Shown: in pieces, positions 8,188-16,449 of the stretch
Layout of the letters: the number at the start of each line of letters is the position of its first letter
Numbering within the stretch: position 1 is the stretch's first letter
NCBI GenBank assembly: GCA_040756575.1
Contig: JBFLYP010000022.1
Location: forward strand, 1 to 36,146
DNA length: 36,146 nucleotides
Origin: DTYU01 sp040756575
GTDB taxonomy: Bacteria; Bacillota; Desulfotomaculia; Desulfotomaculales; Ammonificaceae
Reading direction: 5' to 3'
Program-made: the position numbers and the translations under genes
Notes under the pieces: model-generated
Seen by the model: the letters and a program-made list of their open reading frames with translations, nothing else
What the model was told of the DNA's origin: nothing
The model's database searches: none

Positions 8188-8985
8188 TCAAGACAGCCAC
8201 CCCGCCACGATATAGACTATAGGGGCGTTTAGCAGCATGCTGTCAAACCGGTCCAAAATACCGCCATGGCCGGGAATCAAGGAACCTGTATCTTTACGGC
8301 CCGTCGCCCGTTTAACCGCTGAAAAAACGAGATCGCCGACCTGGCAAACTCCCCCAAAGAAAAAACCAAGAAGCGAAAGGAAGAGCGGGTTAACCGGGAG
8401 CCAAAATGCAAAAACTCCGGCAGCAACCGAACTCCCGACAAGACCGGCGCAAAGACCTTCCAGCGTCTTGCCGGGGCTCAGGTTCGGTGTTATGCGTCGC
8501 CTGCCAAAGCGCCGGCCGACAAAATACGCAAGCGTGTCGAAAACCCATGCGGTGACGAGTGTCAGAAGCAGCCAGTAAAACCCATTAGGTAACAGCCTGA
8601 TCAGGTAAAGGTAAAAAAACAGCGAAAGATACACAACACTTAAAAACGTTACTCCGGCTTCCGGCGGCGTGTAGCGCGGGAAAAGAAACACGAGAGGAAG
8701 AACACAGACGATTGTACAGTAAATCAGCGCTTCCGGGTATCCTCCTTTTTTAAAATATACCGCAGCGATCAAAATAAACCCGCACAGGTAAGATAAGATG
8801 TAACGGAGCTTCAATCCCACGCCGCTGACCAGGCGCAGCATTTCTCTTACACCGGTCAAATAAAGGGTGCCAACCAATAAAAGAAGCGGCCATCCGCCCC
8901 ACCAGGCTACCAGAACAAGCACCGGGATTCCAGCTACCGCAGTTGTCACTCGCAAGATCAAACTGTCGCCGTTCTTGACAACCAT
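8188..8985 (-). CDS. cdsA: Phosphatidate cytidylyltransferase (CDP-diglyceride synthase)
   Basis: It makes CDP-diacylglycerol from CTP and phosphatidic acid in the membrane, the branch point to all phospholipids. The 265-residue protein has about seven hydrophobic segments. The C-terminal family signature is SAVKRATGRKDTGSLIPGHG followed by GILDRFDSML. An upstream loop has RRITPNLSPGKTLEG, also typical of the family. The ATG start at 8985 has only a weak ribosome binding site (GGGAA). uppS ends 27 bases upstream, so the genes are probably cotranscribed. To the left, 148 bases without a clear feature separate it from the permease. Confidence 0.95.
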   Translation of the reverse strand: MVVKNGDSLILRVTTAVAGIPVLVLVAWWGGWPLLLLVGTLYLTGVREMLRLVSGVGLKLRYILSYLCGFILIAAVYFKKGGYPEALIYCTIVCVLPLVFLFPRYTPPEAGVTFLSVVYLSLFFYLYLIRLLPNGFYWLLLTLVTAWVFDTLAYFVGRRFGRRRITPNLSPGKTLEGLCAGLVGSSVAAGVFAFWLPVNPLFLSLLGFFFGGVCQVGDLVFSAVKRATGRKDTGSLIPGHGGILDRFDSMLLNAPIVYIVAGWLS

Positions 8986-9012
8986 TTCCCGTTGTAACCA
9001 AATTCACCTTTC

Positions 9013-9807
9013 CTATAAATTACGTTTTAGCCCCCCGAAACGGCGCTCACGCTGCTGGTAGCTAACCAGAGCTTGGAGAAAGTCTACCCTGCCAAAATCC
9101 GGCCATAACACCGGAGTCACATAAAACTCGGTGTACGCAAGCTGCCAAAGGAGAAAGTTGCTCACCCTCAACTCCCCGGCCGGCCGGATAAGGAGGTCAG
9201 GATCGGGTAAACCCGCAGTATATAGATGGCAGTTGATCACGTCTTCATCAATCTCTTCAGGTTTAATCGCTCCTCCTTGAATCTTCCGTGCAATAGCTTT
9301 CACTGCGTCAACGATTTCCCAGCGAGACCCGTAATTGACGGCCAGGTTCAGGGTAATCCGGTTACCTTCCCGTGTTTCTTGCTCTAATGAGCGAATCGCC
9401 TCAAGAACGCTGGCGGGAAGTCCTTCTCTCCTACCAATAACACGTACCTTCACTCCGTTGCGCTTAAGCTCCGCTACTTCCTTCCCGGCATACTCCACGA
9501 AGAGGTCCATCAGAAAAGAAACCTCTTCAGGCGGTCTTCGCCAGTTTTCAGTGGAAAATGCATACGCGGAAAGCGCAGAGATACCCAGCTCCGCAGAAAG
9601 GCGAACCACCTCACGCAAGGATTTTACACCCGTCCGGTGGCCGACACTGCGCGGCAGACCGCGTCTAATCGCCCAGCGGCCGTTCCCGTCCATGATTACA
9701 GCCACGTGGCCGGGTAAAGCAGAAGGGTCGAGCAGTGACCTTAATACCTTTTCGTTACGCGGGAGGCTTTTTTCCGCCCTGCGCCGGTTAACAACGCCCT
9801 TCAGCAT
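9013..9807 (-). CDS. uppS: Undecaprenyl diphosphate synthase (cis-prenyltransferase)
   Basis: This enzyme extends farnesyl diphosphate with isopentenyl units to C55, the lipid carrier for cell wall synthesis. Visible motifs are PGHVAVIMDGNGRWA with the catalytic Asp, SAYAFSTENWRRP, and the C-terminal LIRPAGELRVSNFLLWQLAY. The common form of the last motif is RTSGE, so this copy carries RPAGE; the Arg and Glu are kept. The chosen ATG at 9807 has GGGAGG seven bases upstream; a second in-frame ATG at 9822 lacks one. The protein is then 264 residues, the normal size. Confidence 0.96.
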   Translation of the reverse strand: MLKGVVNRRRAEKSLPRNEKVLRSLLDPSALPGHVAVIMDGNGRWAIRRGLPRSVGHRTGVKSLREVVRLSAELGISALSAYAFSTENWRRPPEEVSFLMDLFVEYAGKEVAELKRNGVKVRVIGRREGLPASVLEAIRSLEQETREGNRITLNLAVNYGSRWEIVDAVKAIARKIQGGAIKPEEIDEDVINCHLYTAGLPDPDLLIRPAGELRVSNFLLWQLAYTEFYVTPVLWPDFGRVDFLQALVSYQQRERRFGGLKRNL

Positions 9808-10062
9808 CAGATTGCCTCCCATATTGGAGGTAAGAGGTGAGGAGTTGGAGGTAGGCTTTCTTTAGCCCAGCGCTGAACACGTCTCCTAAGAAACTCCTTA
9901 ACGAAATCAAGTTTTCTCTGGTAAAAGCAACCGACGATCTTTTTTCCGTACAATTGAGTATTATGCCGCTACAAACCTCCAACTTTTAACCGCAAAAATA
10001 CGGTCTTCTATGTTCTACCGTCAGCCGGACAAAGCAAGCAATTCTACTTTCGGCAAGTCTAT
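9808..10062. other. uppS upstream gap
   Basis: These 255 bases separate the PASTA-like gene from uppS. A 64-codon minus frame overlapping the uppS start (9788-9982) has no ribosome binding site and no recognisable content. I see no terminator or clear promoter, so readthrough into uppS is assumed. Confidence 0.35.
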
Positions 10063-10290
10063 TTAGCCAAAACCTTCCGAAAGCCTGCCGCCGGTATAGT
10101 CGACATCGCGGTTGAAGACCACCACTAACTCTATTACTTCGTCTGAAAGCCGGCGAGCACGAACAACACGCCGTCTTCCTTCAGGCTTCCTTCCCGGTGC
10201 CAGGGTTGCAACCACCTGCAGGCGGAATCCGGCCCGGCTTAACACAGGTTCAGCAGCATCCAGTTCCCATCCCAACACGTCCTCCAGCAC
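10063..10290 (-). CDS. Small PASTA-like domain protein
   Basis: A 75-residue protein starts with GTG at 10290, three bases after the frr stop, and is clearly part of the operon. The first 60 residues, beginning LEDVLGWELDAAEPVLSRAG and followed by a beta-rich stretch (RLQVVATLAPGR ... VIELVVVF), follow the alpha-beta plan of a PASTA repeat. I recall similar small proteins between frr and uppS in related Peptococcaceae, but I could not check this. There is no signal peptide and no membrane segment. The function is unknown; the position next to the lipid-carrier gene would suit a cell-wall link, which is inference. Confidence 0.6.
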   Translation of the reverse strand: MLEDVLGWELDAAEPVLSRAGFRLQVVATLAPGRKPEGRRRVVRARRLSDEVIELVVVFNRDVDYTGGRLSEGFG

Positions 10291-10293
10291 GGG

Positions 10294-10848
10294 TCACACT
10301 TCCATAATTTCTTTTTCTTTGGCGGCAAGCACGTTATCTGTCTCTTTAATATACTTATCCGTTAACTTCTGGACCTCACCCTGCATTCTTTTCAATTCAT
10401 CTTCCGAAAAACCGCCCTCTTTCTGCCGCGCCTTCAGCTCATCATTCACGTCCCTGCGGATATTCCTGATCGCAACCCTTCCTTCTTCCGCCTTCTTGCG
10501 AACAAGCTTTACTAATTCCTGACGCCTTTCTTGGGTTAGCTGCGGCAGTACCAAACGAATCACGGACCCATCGTTGACCGGGTTGATGCCCAAATCTGAC
10601 TTCATAATCGCCCGCTCAATATCGGAAATCGCAGATTTGTCCCACGGCTGGATCACTAACAGCCTCGGTTCGGGCACGTTGATCGTGGCAAGCTGGTTAA
10701 CCGGTGTCGGAGTCCCATAATAATCAACCGTAATCCTATCCAGAAGTGCCGGTGTCGCCCGTCCTGTTCTCACCGTCGACAGATCCTTGCGTAAGTGTTC
10801 CACGGCTTTCTTCATCGATTCTTCTGCAGCTTTAACGATTTCGCGCAA
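10294..10848 (-). CDS. frr: Ribosome recycling factor
   Basis: It splits post-termination ribosomes together with EF-G. The 184-residue length and sequence are standard: EESMKKAVEHLRKDLSTVRT then GRATPALLDRI, VDYYGTPTPVNQLATI, and the C-terminal helix with RRDVNDELK and KLTDKYI. The start is TTG at 10848 with GGGGGTGA six bases before. The first codons lie inside the 3' end of pyrH, a 37-base overlap in another frame that suggests translational coupling. Confidence 0.97.
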   Translation of the reverse strand: MREIVKAAEESMKKAVEHLRKDLSTVRTGRATPALLDRITVDYYGTPTPVNQLATINVPEPRLLVIQPWDKSAISDIERAIMKSDLGINPVNDGSVIRLVLPQLTQERRQELVKLVRKKAEEGRVAIRNIRRDVNDELKARQKEGGFSEDELKRMQGEVQKLTDKYIKETDNVLAAKEKEIMEV

Positions 10849-11579
10849 GCTGCATCACCCCCAATGTAAGTTCCTATCCTTTCACCCAAAACCGCGCGGC
10901 GAATGTTCCCCGGCTCCCGCACGTTGAAAACGATTACCGGTATATTGTTGTCCATGCAAAGCGAGGCAGCAGTCGCATCCATAACCCCCAGTCCACGGTT
11001 GATCATTTCAATATAAGTTAAAGACTGAAACTTCCGGGCTTCGGGGTTTCTTCCAGGGTCGTCATCGTAAACGCCGTCTATTCCCCGCTTTGCCATAAGA
11101 ATGGCATCCGCCTCGATTTCTGCCGCCCGTAATGCAGCGGTGGTATCAGTGGAGAAATAGGGACTGCCGGTACCAGCAGCGAAAATGACCACCCGCCCTT
11201 TCTGTAAGTGTCGAATCGCCCTGCGCCTGATATAAGGCTCAGCAATGGCACGCATCTCAATCGCTGTTTGAACCCGGGTGTCTACTCCCGCTTGCTCCAG
11301 CGCATCCTGAAGGGCCAGCGCGTTAATAGTAGTTGCAAGCATTCCCATATAGTCGGCGGTGGCACGATCCATTCCCTTGGCGCTCCCCGCAATACCGCGC
11401 CAGATATTCCCACCGCCGACCACTACGGCAATTTCGGTGCGGAACTGTTGAGAAACGTCCCTGATTTCACCGGCCACGAAGGCCGCAACTGCCGGATCAA
11501 TCCCGTAACCCTGGTCACCCGCCAGGGCTTCGCCGCTGATTTTGACTATAACCCGGCGGTACTTAGGAGTAATCATCAT
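10812..11579 (-). CDS. pyrH: UMP kinase
   Basis: It phosphorylates UMP to UDP, and the bacterial hexameric form is regulated by GTP and UTP. The sequence begins ITPKYRRVIVKISGEALAG with the phosphate-binding Lys and Gly residues, then VVVGGGNIWRG, DYMGMLATTINALALQDAL, and FAAGTGSPYFSTDTTAALRA. The C-terminal tail (GGDAACAKSLKLQKNR) is a little longer than usual and overlaps frr. Tandem ATGs at 11579 and 11576 follow GGGGA; the frame stays open to 11618 without a better start. Product length is about 255 residues. Confidence 0.96.
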   Translation of the reverse strand: MMITPKYRRVIVKISGEALAGDQGYGIDPAVAAFVAGEIRDVSQQFRTEIAVVVGGGNIWRGIAGSAKGMDRATADYMGMLATTINALALQDALEQAGVDTRVQTAIEMRAIAEPYIRRRAIRHLQKGRVVIFAAGTGSPYFSTDTTAALRAAEIEADAILMAKRGIDGVYDDDPGRNPEARKFQSLTYIEMINRGLGVMDATAASLCMDNNIPVIVFNVREPGNIRRAVLGERIGTYIGGDAACAKSLKLQKNR

Positions 11580-11907
11580 TATTTCCCCATTCCTATGCTG
11601 TTCAGGAGACGGGTGCAAAACTCCCCTGCCAACCTAACATTCGCAAACGGCCTCCCCAGCACTCAACTTGGAGCATCAGCTTATTTGGCTTCAAAGTGTG
11701 GAATTGTTCCTGTCAACTTCCACTTTCCCGGTAACCTGACGCCGTTTTTTGAGTTGACCGCTGGTTGTCGTCAATGGAGGAGCTGCTGCTCGGGTTCAGG
11801 GCTTTTGCAACGCTCTCCTTAGACCGCTTGACCCTCACCGTTACTCTCAGACGGGTCTCCGTAACCCTCTTATAATAGTTATTAAATTAATGCCGAAGGT
11901 CACCCCT
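11580..11907. other. tsf-pyrH intergenic region
   Basis: There are 328 bases between the tsf stop and pyrH. Read on the minus strand it has several short inverted repeats (TTGAC...GTCAA and GTGGAA...TTCCAC) and an AT-rich patch close to the tsf stop. One TTGACA occurs near 11720 but has no good -10 at 17 bp. No intrinsic terminator or coding region is convincing, so the operon may read through. Confidence 0.4.
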
Positions 11908-12513
11908 TCACGACCTTACTCCTTCACCCAACTCGTACCTGGTAAACCTCCGGATCACAATATTCTCCCCAATTCGTGCGATCGTCTCGTGCAGTAAGTT
12001 CTGCACCGTGATATCCGGATTTTTAATGAACGGCTGATCAAGAAGGCATGTTTCTTTAAAAAACTTCTCCAAGCGCCCCTCCACCATTTTTTCGACCACC
12101 TTTTCCGGCTTCCCTTCATTAAGCGCTTGGGCCCGGAGGATCTCTTTTTCCCGTTCAATTATCTCAGACGGAACACCGTCACGCGAGATGTATTCAGGGC
12201 GTGCAGCCGCTACCTGCAACGCGATATCATGAACAAAACTCTTAAAATCATCAGTTTTTGCCACAAAATCCGTTTCGCAGTTGACCTCTACGAGCACTCC
12301 GATACGGTTACCTGGGTGGATGTACGCAGTGACCAACCCTTCTGATGCCGTCCGCCCCGCTCTTTTCGCCGCCGCCGCCAATCCTTTCTCACGTAGTAAA
12401 AGGACAGCCTTTTCGATATCGCACCCGGCTTCGGCCAGCGCCTTTTTACAGTCCATCATCCCTACCCCGGTACGCTCCCGGAGTTCCTTAACCAACTTTG
12501 CAGGAATATCCAC
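11908..12513 (-). CDS. tsf: Elongation factor Ts
   Basis: It exchanges GDP for GTP on EF-Tu. The 201-residue product is the short form common in Bacillota. The N-terminal UBA-like domain reads LVKELRERTGVGMMDCKKAL followed by AEAGCDIEKAVLLLREKG. The core has HPGNRIGVLVEVNCETDFVA, and a shortened second half ends with ENIVIRRFTRYELGEG. The start is GTG at 12513, downstream of AGGAGG and a closer AAGG. It is split from rpsB by a terminator and a putative promoter, so S2 and EF-Ts need not be made in step. Confidence 0.97.
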   Translation of the reverse strand: MDIPAKLVKELRERTGVGMMDCKKALAEAGCDIEKAVLLLREKGLAAAAKRAGRTASEGLVTAYIHPGNRIGVLVEVNCETDFVAKTDDFKSFVHDIALQVAAARPEYISRDGVPSEIIEREKEILRAQALNEGKPEKVVEKMVEGRLEKFFKETCLLDQPFIKNPDITVQNLLHETIARIGENIVIRRFTRYELGEGVRS

Positions 12514-12738
12514 TTAAACCTTATCCTCCTCTTTATGGAGACCACTTGGTTAAACTTCGCCCGCTATGCGGGAAGTGCGCGGTATGAGGCCTTTCACGCC
12601 CCACTTTCCAAAACGGCCCCCTATCTTTACGAGAACTCTTGTGCCATACCAAACGAGCTTGCGTTTTTGGGAAGTTAAGTGTTGCAACACCCTTTCTCAG
12701 CCGGTTCATCTTCCCGGTACTCATACTTTCATAAGGGG
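12514..12738 (-). other. Candidate tsf leader with a 12-bp perfect palindrome
   Basis: If transcription starts about 12732 from the TATAAT at 12739-12744, tsf has a leader of roughly 220 nt. It contains GTGTTGCAACAC (12679-12690), perfect on both strands. A 63-codon frame at 12533-12724 starts without a ribosome binding site and looks accidental. The palindrome could be an operator or part of a regulatory fold; nothing decides between these. Confidence 0.35.
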
Positions 12739-12744
12739 ATTATA
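12739..12744 (-). promoter_or_regulatory. Candidate -10 element for tsf
   Basis: A consensus TATAAT in minus orientation lies just downstream of the rpsB terminator. The region 17 bp upstream (TTTTAA) is a weak -35. The placement between a terminator and a gene needing expression makes it plausible. Confidence 0.4.
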
Positions 12745-12791
12745 TCCAAAAAGTCATCCGCTTAAAAGGGTCATCCCTTGACGATCCTCAT

Positions 12792-12818
12792 AAAAAAGGG
12801 GGGGTTTTTCTAACCCCC
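12792..12818 (-). terminator. Intrinsic terminator overlapping the rpsB stop codon
   Basis: On the minus strand GGGGGTT (12818-12812) pairs with AACCCCC (12806-12800) around the loop AGAAA, followed by CC and six T (12797-12792). The last two glycine codons and the TAG of rpsB lie within the stem, so a ribosome finishing rpsB would hinder its folding. Confidence 0.75.
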
Positions 12819-13538
12819 TTGAAAGGCTTCCTCTTGCTCTTCCTCAGGGGCAGCAACCCCTTCGCGGCCTTCGATCACCGCATCAGCAATCTTGCTGGTT
12901 ATCAGGCGCACCGCCCTAATGGCATCATCATTGCCCGGGATAACATAGTCGACTTCGTCCGGGTCGCAGTTCGTATCAACTACCGCCACTACGGGTATAC
13001 CTAATTTCCGGGCCTCTGCTACGGCTATCCGCTCCTTCCGCGGGTCAACCACATATAACGCCCATGGCACCTGGCGCATGTTTTTAATGCCTCCCAGGTA
13101 CTTCTGGAGCTTTCCTTTTTCCCGCAAAAGCTCCGCAGCCTCTTTTTTAGTCCGCAGCTCCAACTGACCGCTCTCTTCCATTCGCTCCAATTCGTGCAAC
13201 CGCTCAACGCGGCGCCTGATCGTCTGGAAGTTCGTCAGCATCCCGCCGAGCCAGCGCTGGTTAACGTAAAACATCCCGCACCGTTCGGCCTCTTCCTGAA
13301 TAGACTGCTGGGCCTGTTTTTTCGTCCCGACAAAAAGGATATTTCCTCCTTGTGCTGCCGTCTCTTTAATAAAATTGTAGGCCTCCTCGATCTTCCGAAC
13401 GGTCTTTTGCAGGTCAATAATGTAGATGCCGTTCCGTTCCATAAATATATAGGGTGCCATCTTGGGGTTCCAGCGCCTTGTCTGGTGCCCAAAATGCACC
13501 CCGGCCTCGAGCAACTGCTTCATAGAAACAACCGCCAC
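12810..13538 (-). CDS. rpsB: 30S ribosomal protein S2
   Basis: S2 is a small-subunit protein that binds late to the 16S rRNA head. The chosen GTG start at 13538 gives AVVSMKQLLEAGVHFGHQTR, the usual S2 N-terminus, with GGAGG about seven bases upstream. Further typical stretches are RWNPKMAPYIFMERNGIYII, LFVGTKKQAQ, VNQRWLGGMLTNFQTI and GIPVVAVVDTNCDPD. The C-terminus is acidic (APEEEQEEAF). The open frame extends to 13622, but that part is Gly/Ala-rich and reads through leader sequence. Confidence 0.97.
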   Translation of the reverse strand: MAVVSMKQLLEAGVHFGHQTRRWNPKMAPYIFMERNGIYIIDLQKTVRKIEEAYNFIKETAAQGGNILFVGTKKQAQQSIQEEAERCGMFYVNQRWLGGMLTNFQTIRRRVERLHELERMEESGQLELRTKKEAAELLREKGKLQKYLGGIKNMRQVPWALYVVDPRKERIAVAEARKLGIPVVAVVDTNCDPDEVDYVIPGNDDAIRAVRLITSKIADAVIEGREGVAAPEEEQEEAFQGG

Positions 13539-13549
13539 TTCTCCACCTC

Positions 13550-13594
13550 CTTCCGCCGGGGTTCTTGCCGCCGCCGCCGTCATCTCCCCGGAAG
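13550..13594 (-). promoter_or_regulatory. Hairpin next to the rpsB ribosome binding site
   Basis: On the minus strand CTTCCGGGG (13594-13586) can pair with CCCCGGCGGAAG (13561-13550), with a three-base bulge. The stem ends one base into the ribosome binding site GGAGGTGG. A role in S2 autoregulation is conceivable but unproven. Confidence 0.3.
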
Positions 13595-13654
13595 ACCCGC
13601 AGGCACCCCCTCCAGGGATCATGTGGCGTGAGTACTTGTAACATGCCAGCCTTT

Positions 13655-13684
13655 ATTTTACCATCAACCCTGTTGCATGCGCAA
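13655..13684 (-). promoter_or_regulatory. Candidate rpsB promoter with GTTGC/GCAAC inverted repeat
   Basis: On the minus strand TTGCGC (13684-13679), an 18-bp spacer and TAAAAT (13660-13655). The -35 lies inside GTTGC-GCAT-GCAAC (13685-13672), close to the codY stop at 13689. Confidence 0.45.
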
Positions 13685-13688
13685 CAAT

Positions 13689-14468
13689 TTATGCCCGGTT
13701 GAACCGCTCCAACTCCGCTAAGAGTTGATCATTGAGCACCTTGATATAGGTTCCCTTCATCCCTAACGAGCGGGCTTCTATGACACCGGCACTTTCAAAT
13801 TTTCGCAGGGCGTTAACAATAACCGACCGTGTTATCCCCGCCCGGTCGGCTACCTTACTTGCTATTAGCAGTCCCTCTTCCTTTCCCAACTCTGCAAAGA
13901 TGTGGCGGACAGCATCGAGTTCCGAATATGAAAGCGTCCCTAAAGCGACCTGTACGGCAGCCCGTTTCCGCGCTCCTTCAGCCATCTTTTCCATCCTGGA
14001 GCGAAAAATCTCCATTCCGACCACGGTAGCCCCGTGTTCCGCAAGAATCAGATCACTTGCGGCAAACTGGCGGTTAAACTTCGCCAATACGACCGTTCCC
14101 AAACGCGTCCCCGCCCCCACAATCGGCACCACGGTTACGGTTGCATTGCTGAAGCGGCAGGGTATGCTCGGGTCAAAAACACACGCGTTTGAACGCTCGC
14201 GAAAATTTGCCCTGGTCTCCGTAACTTCGAGTAAACCCTCGTTGTAGCGGCGGGGGAATCCGGCATTTTCGACAATCTCCAGTATTGTTTGGCATGAAAA
14301 GCCGGGCAGGAATGAATAGCCTAAAACCTTTCCCTCTTCATTGATAAGATAGACGTTCGCGCGGACAAGCTCTCCCAAAACAGACGCCACTGCCGCGAAG
14401 TCAACGTAAGCCGAAGCGTTTTGTAAAATTGCGTTCAGTACCCGGGCCTTCTTTAAAAGATGCTCCAA
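13689..14468 (-). CDS. codY: GTP-sensing pleiotropic repressor CodY
   Basis: CodY represses amino-acid uptake and stationary-phase genes when GTP and branched-chain amino acids are plentiful. The 259-residue protein has an N-terminal GAF-like domain (about 1-155) and a C-terminal winged helix. The DNA-binding part reads ASKVADRAGITRSVIVNALR followed by KFESAGVIEARSLGMKGTYI, nearly the family consensus. The start is TTG at 14468 behind a run of eight G. It follows hslU by 12 bases, the order known from Bacillus subtilis (clpQ-clpY-codY). No CodY box was noticed. Confidence 0.95.
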   Translation of the reverse strand: MEHLLKKARVLNAILQNASAYVDFAAVASVLGELVRANVYLINEEGKVLGYSFLPGFSCQTILEIVENAGFPRRYNEGLLEVTETRANFRERSNACVFDPSIPCRFSNATVTVVPIVGAGTRLGTVVLAKFNRQFAASDLILAEHGATVVGMEIFRSRMEKMAEGARKRAAVQVALGTLSYSELDAVRHIFAELGKEEGLLIASKVADRAGITRSVIVNALRKFESAGVIEARSLGMKGTYIKVLNDQLLAELERFNRA

Positions 14469-14480
14469 AACACCCCCCCC

Positions 14481-15869
14481 TTAAAGGATGTACCGGCTGA
14501 GATCCTCTTGGGCAGCGATCGGGCCTAATTTGGCAGTAACAAACGCTTCGTCGATATTTATCGTTTGTCCTTTAAGATCTGGAGCGTTGAAAGAGATGTC
14601 TTCCAGAAGTTTTTCAAGCACCGTGTGCAGCCGCCGCGCCCCGATATTTTCCGTTTGCTCATTAATAGTATAAGCGATGTCTGCAATCACGCCAAGAGAA
14701 TTTTTCGAAAATTCGAGTTTTACGCCCTCCGTGTCCAAGAGTGCAGCGTACTGTCTGATGAGAGCGTTTGAAGGTTCCGTTAGAATCTGGAGAAAGTCAT
14801 CACGGTTGAGGGCGCGGAGTTCTACGCGGATCGGAAAACGCCCCTGCAGTTCGGGAATCAAATCGGACGGCTTGGTTGTATGAAATGCGCCCGCGGCAAT
14901 AAAAAGGATATGGTCGGTCCGTACGGGACCGTATTTAGTGGTCACCGTGGAACCTTCGACAATCGGCAGGATGTCTCGCTGTACGCCGCTTCTCGATACG
15001 TCAGGCCCGGTCCCCATTTCGCGCCCCGCGATCTTATCGATTTCGTCTATAAAAACGATGCCATGTTCTTCCGCACGCCGGACAGCCTCCTGGGTCACCG
15101 CTTCCATGTCGATCAGTTTCGCCGCCTCCTGCTGCGCCAGGATCCGCCGTGCCTCCCGGATGGTTACGCGACGCTTCTTCTTTTTTACGGGGAAAACGGT
15201 GCCCATGAGGTCCTGGACGTTCAAACCCATCTCTTCCACGCCTGCACCGGAAAATATCTCCAAAAAAGGAGTCGTTTTGTCCTCAACTTCCACTTCAACA
15301 GTTTCATCCTCGAGTTCACCCCGGGCAAGCCTTCGGCGCAGTTCTTCCCGCTGGCGGTCGATACGCCGCATTTTTTCCTGTGTTTCAAGGTCGTCGCCAA
15401 CAGGCCGTGCAGCGCCAAAAATCACCTCGAGCGGGTTGCGTATGGTTTTCTCCTGGTAAGGCAGCAAAATTTCAAGGATACGTTCTACAGCAAGCACTTG
15501 AGCCCTCTCCTCAACGGCGGCGTATTTTTCCTGGCGCACCATCCGAACCGCCGTTTCAACCAGATCGCGTATCATTCCCTCGACATCCCGCCCCACGTAA
15601 CCGATTTCGGTAAACTTTGTGGCTTCAACCTTGATGAACGGGGCATTAACCAGCCGCGCTAACCGCCGGGCGATTTCAGTCTTGCCAACCCCGGTCGGAC
15701 CGATCATCAGAATGTTCTTCGGCATTACCTCATCGCGCAATTCAGCCGGCAGCTTATTCCTCCGATAACGGTTGCGCAATGCAACGGCAACCGCTCTCTT
15801 GGCCTCGTCTTGCCCCACTATATACTTATCGAGTTCGGCTACGATCTCCCGTGGCGTCAAGTCCTCCAC
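14481..15869 (-). CDS. hslU: ATP-dependent protease ATPase subunit HslU (ClpY)
   Basis: This AAA+ unfoldase feeds substrates into HslV. It is 462 residues: the opening LTPREIVAELDKYIVGQDEA, Walker A in MIGPTGVGKTEIARR, KFTEIGYVGRDVEGMIRDL, a long charged insertion (I domain) at about 110-220, Walker B HGIVFIDEIDKIAG, and GRFPIRVEL. It ends DLSRYIL, the C-terminal tail type that docks on HslV. The start is GTG at 15869 with AGGAGG six bases upstream. It lies 37 bases after hslV. Confidence 0.96.
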   Translation of the reverse strand: MEDLTPREIVAELDKYIVGQDEAKRAVAVALRNRYRRNKLPAELRDEVMPKNILMIGPTGVGKTEIARRLARLVNAPFIKVEATKFTEIGYVGRDVEGMIRDLVETAVRMVRQEKYAAVEERAQVLAVERILEILLPYQEKTIRNPLEVIFGAARPVGDDLETQEKMRRIDRQREELRRRLARGELEDETVEVEVEDKTTPFLEIFSGAGVEEMGLNVQDLMGTVFPVKKKKRRVTIREARRILAQQEAAKLIDMEAVTQEAVRRAEEHGIVFIDEIDKIAGREMGTGPDVSRSGVQRDILPIVEGSTVTTKYGPVRTDHILFIAAGAFHTTKPSDLIPELQGRFPIRVELRALNRDDFLQILTEPSNALIRQYAALLDTEGVKLEFSKNSLGVIADIAYTINEQTENIGARRLHTVLEKLLEDISFNAPDLKGQTINIDEAFVTAKLGPIAAQEDLSRYIL

Positions 15870-15906
15870 CTAAAACCCTCCTGTTTGCTTTTAACTTAGG
15901 CTTCCT

Positions 15907-16437
15907 TTACAACTCTTCAAGGCTTATATTCTCATTTGTATATACGCATATGGAAGCGGTTATCCGCAGTGCTTCCTTAACGATGGTCGCTGCATCGTAA
16001 GCGGTGTGTTTTAAAAGCGCCCGGGCTGCCGCAAGAGCAAACGGTCCACCGGAACCCACAGCCGCAACGCCGTCATCTGGTTCAATGACCTCCCCGCTTC
16101 CAGCGATGACGAGAAGGTGTTCGGCATCCGCCACAACCAGAAGAGCTTCCAGTCGCCGCAGGAGTTTGTCCGTCCGCCACTCTTTCGCAAGGTTGACCGC
16201 AGCCCGCAACAGGTTCCCCTGCGATTCCTCGAGCTTTCCCTCAAACCGGTCAAAAAGAGCCAGCGCATCTGCAACGCCCCCGGCAAAACCTGCGATAACC
16301 TTTCCCTGGTAAAGCCGGCGAACCTTTTTCGCACCCTGCTTGATAATCGTATTTTGGGCCAGGGTGATCTGGCCGTCCCCGGCCATCGCAACCCGCCCGT
16401 CGCGCCGAACCGCAACTATCGTTGTTCCGCTTAACAT
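15907..16437 (-). CDS. hslV: ATP-dependent protease peptidase subunit HslV (ClpQ)
   Basis: This is the threonine-type peptidase of the HslUV complex. After a short leader (MLSG) the mature N-terminus TTIVAVRRDGRVAMAGDGQI begins with the catalytic Thr. Also visible are the GAKKVRRLYQGKVIAGFAGG region and VGSGGPFALAAARAL. The start is set at ATG 16437 because GGGGG is six bases upstream and the leader then has the usual length; an in-frame ATG at 16443 abuts the same G-run. The 177-residue length is normal. Confidence 0.96.
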   Translation of the reverse strand: MLSGTTIVAVRRDGRVAMAGDGQITLAQNTIIKQGAKKVRRLYQGKVIAGFAGGVADALALFDRFEGKLEESQGNLLRAAVNLAKEWRTDKLLRRLEALLVVADAEHLLVIAGSGEVIEPDDGVAAVGSGGPFALAAARALLKHTAYDAATIVKEALRITASICVYTNENISLEEL

Positions 16438-16449
16438 ATTCATCCCCCG

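Noticed and set aside
11208..11822. 204-codon plus frame opposite pyrH
   Set aside because: Lies mostly antisense to pyrH and runs into intergenic sequence; no recognisable domain.
12533..12724. 63-codon minus frame in the tsf leader
   Set aside because: No ribosome binding site, low-complexity basic sequence; kept only as leader sequence.
14880..15662. 260-codon plus frame opposite hslU
   Set aside because: Long only because the opposite gene is GC-rich in its third positions; the HslU motifs are all on the minus strand.
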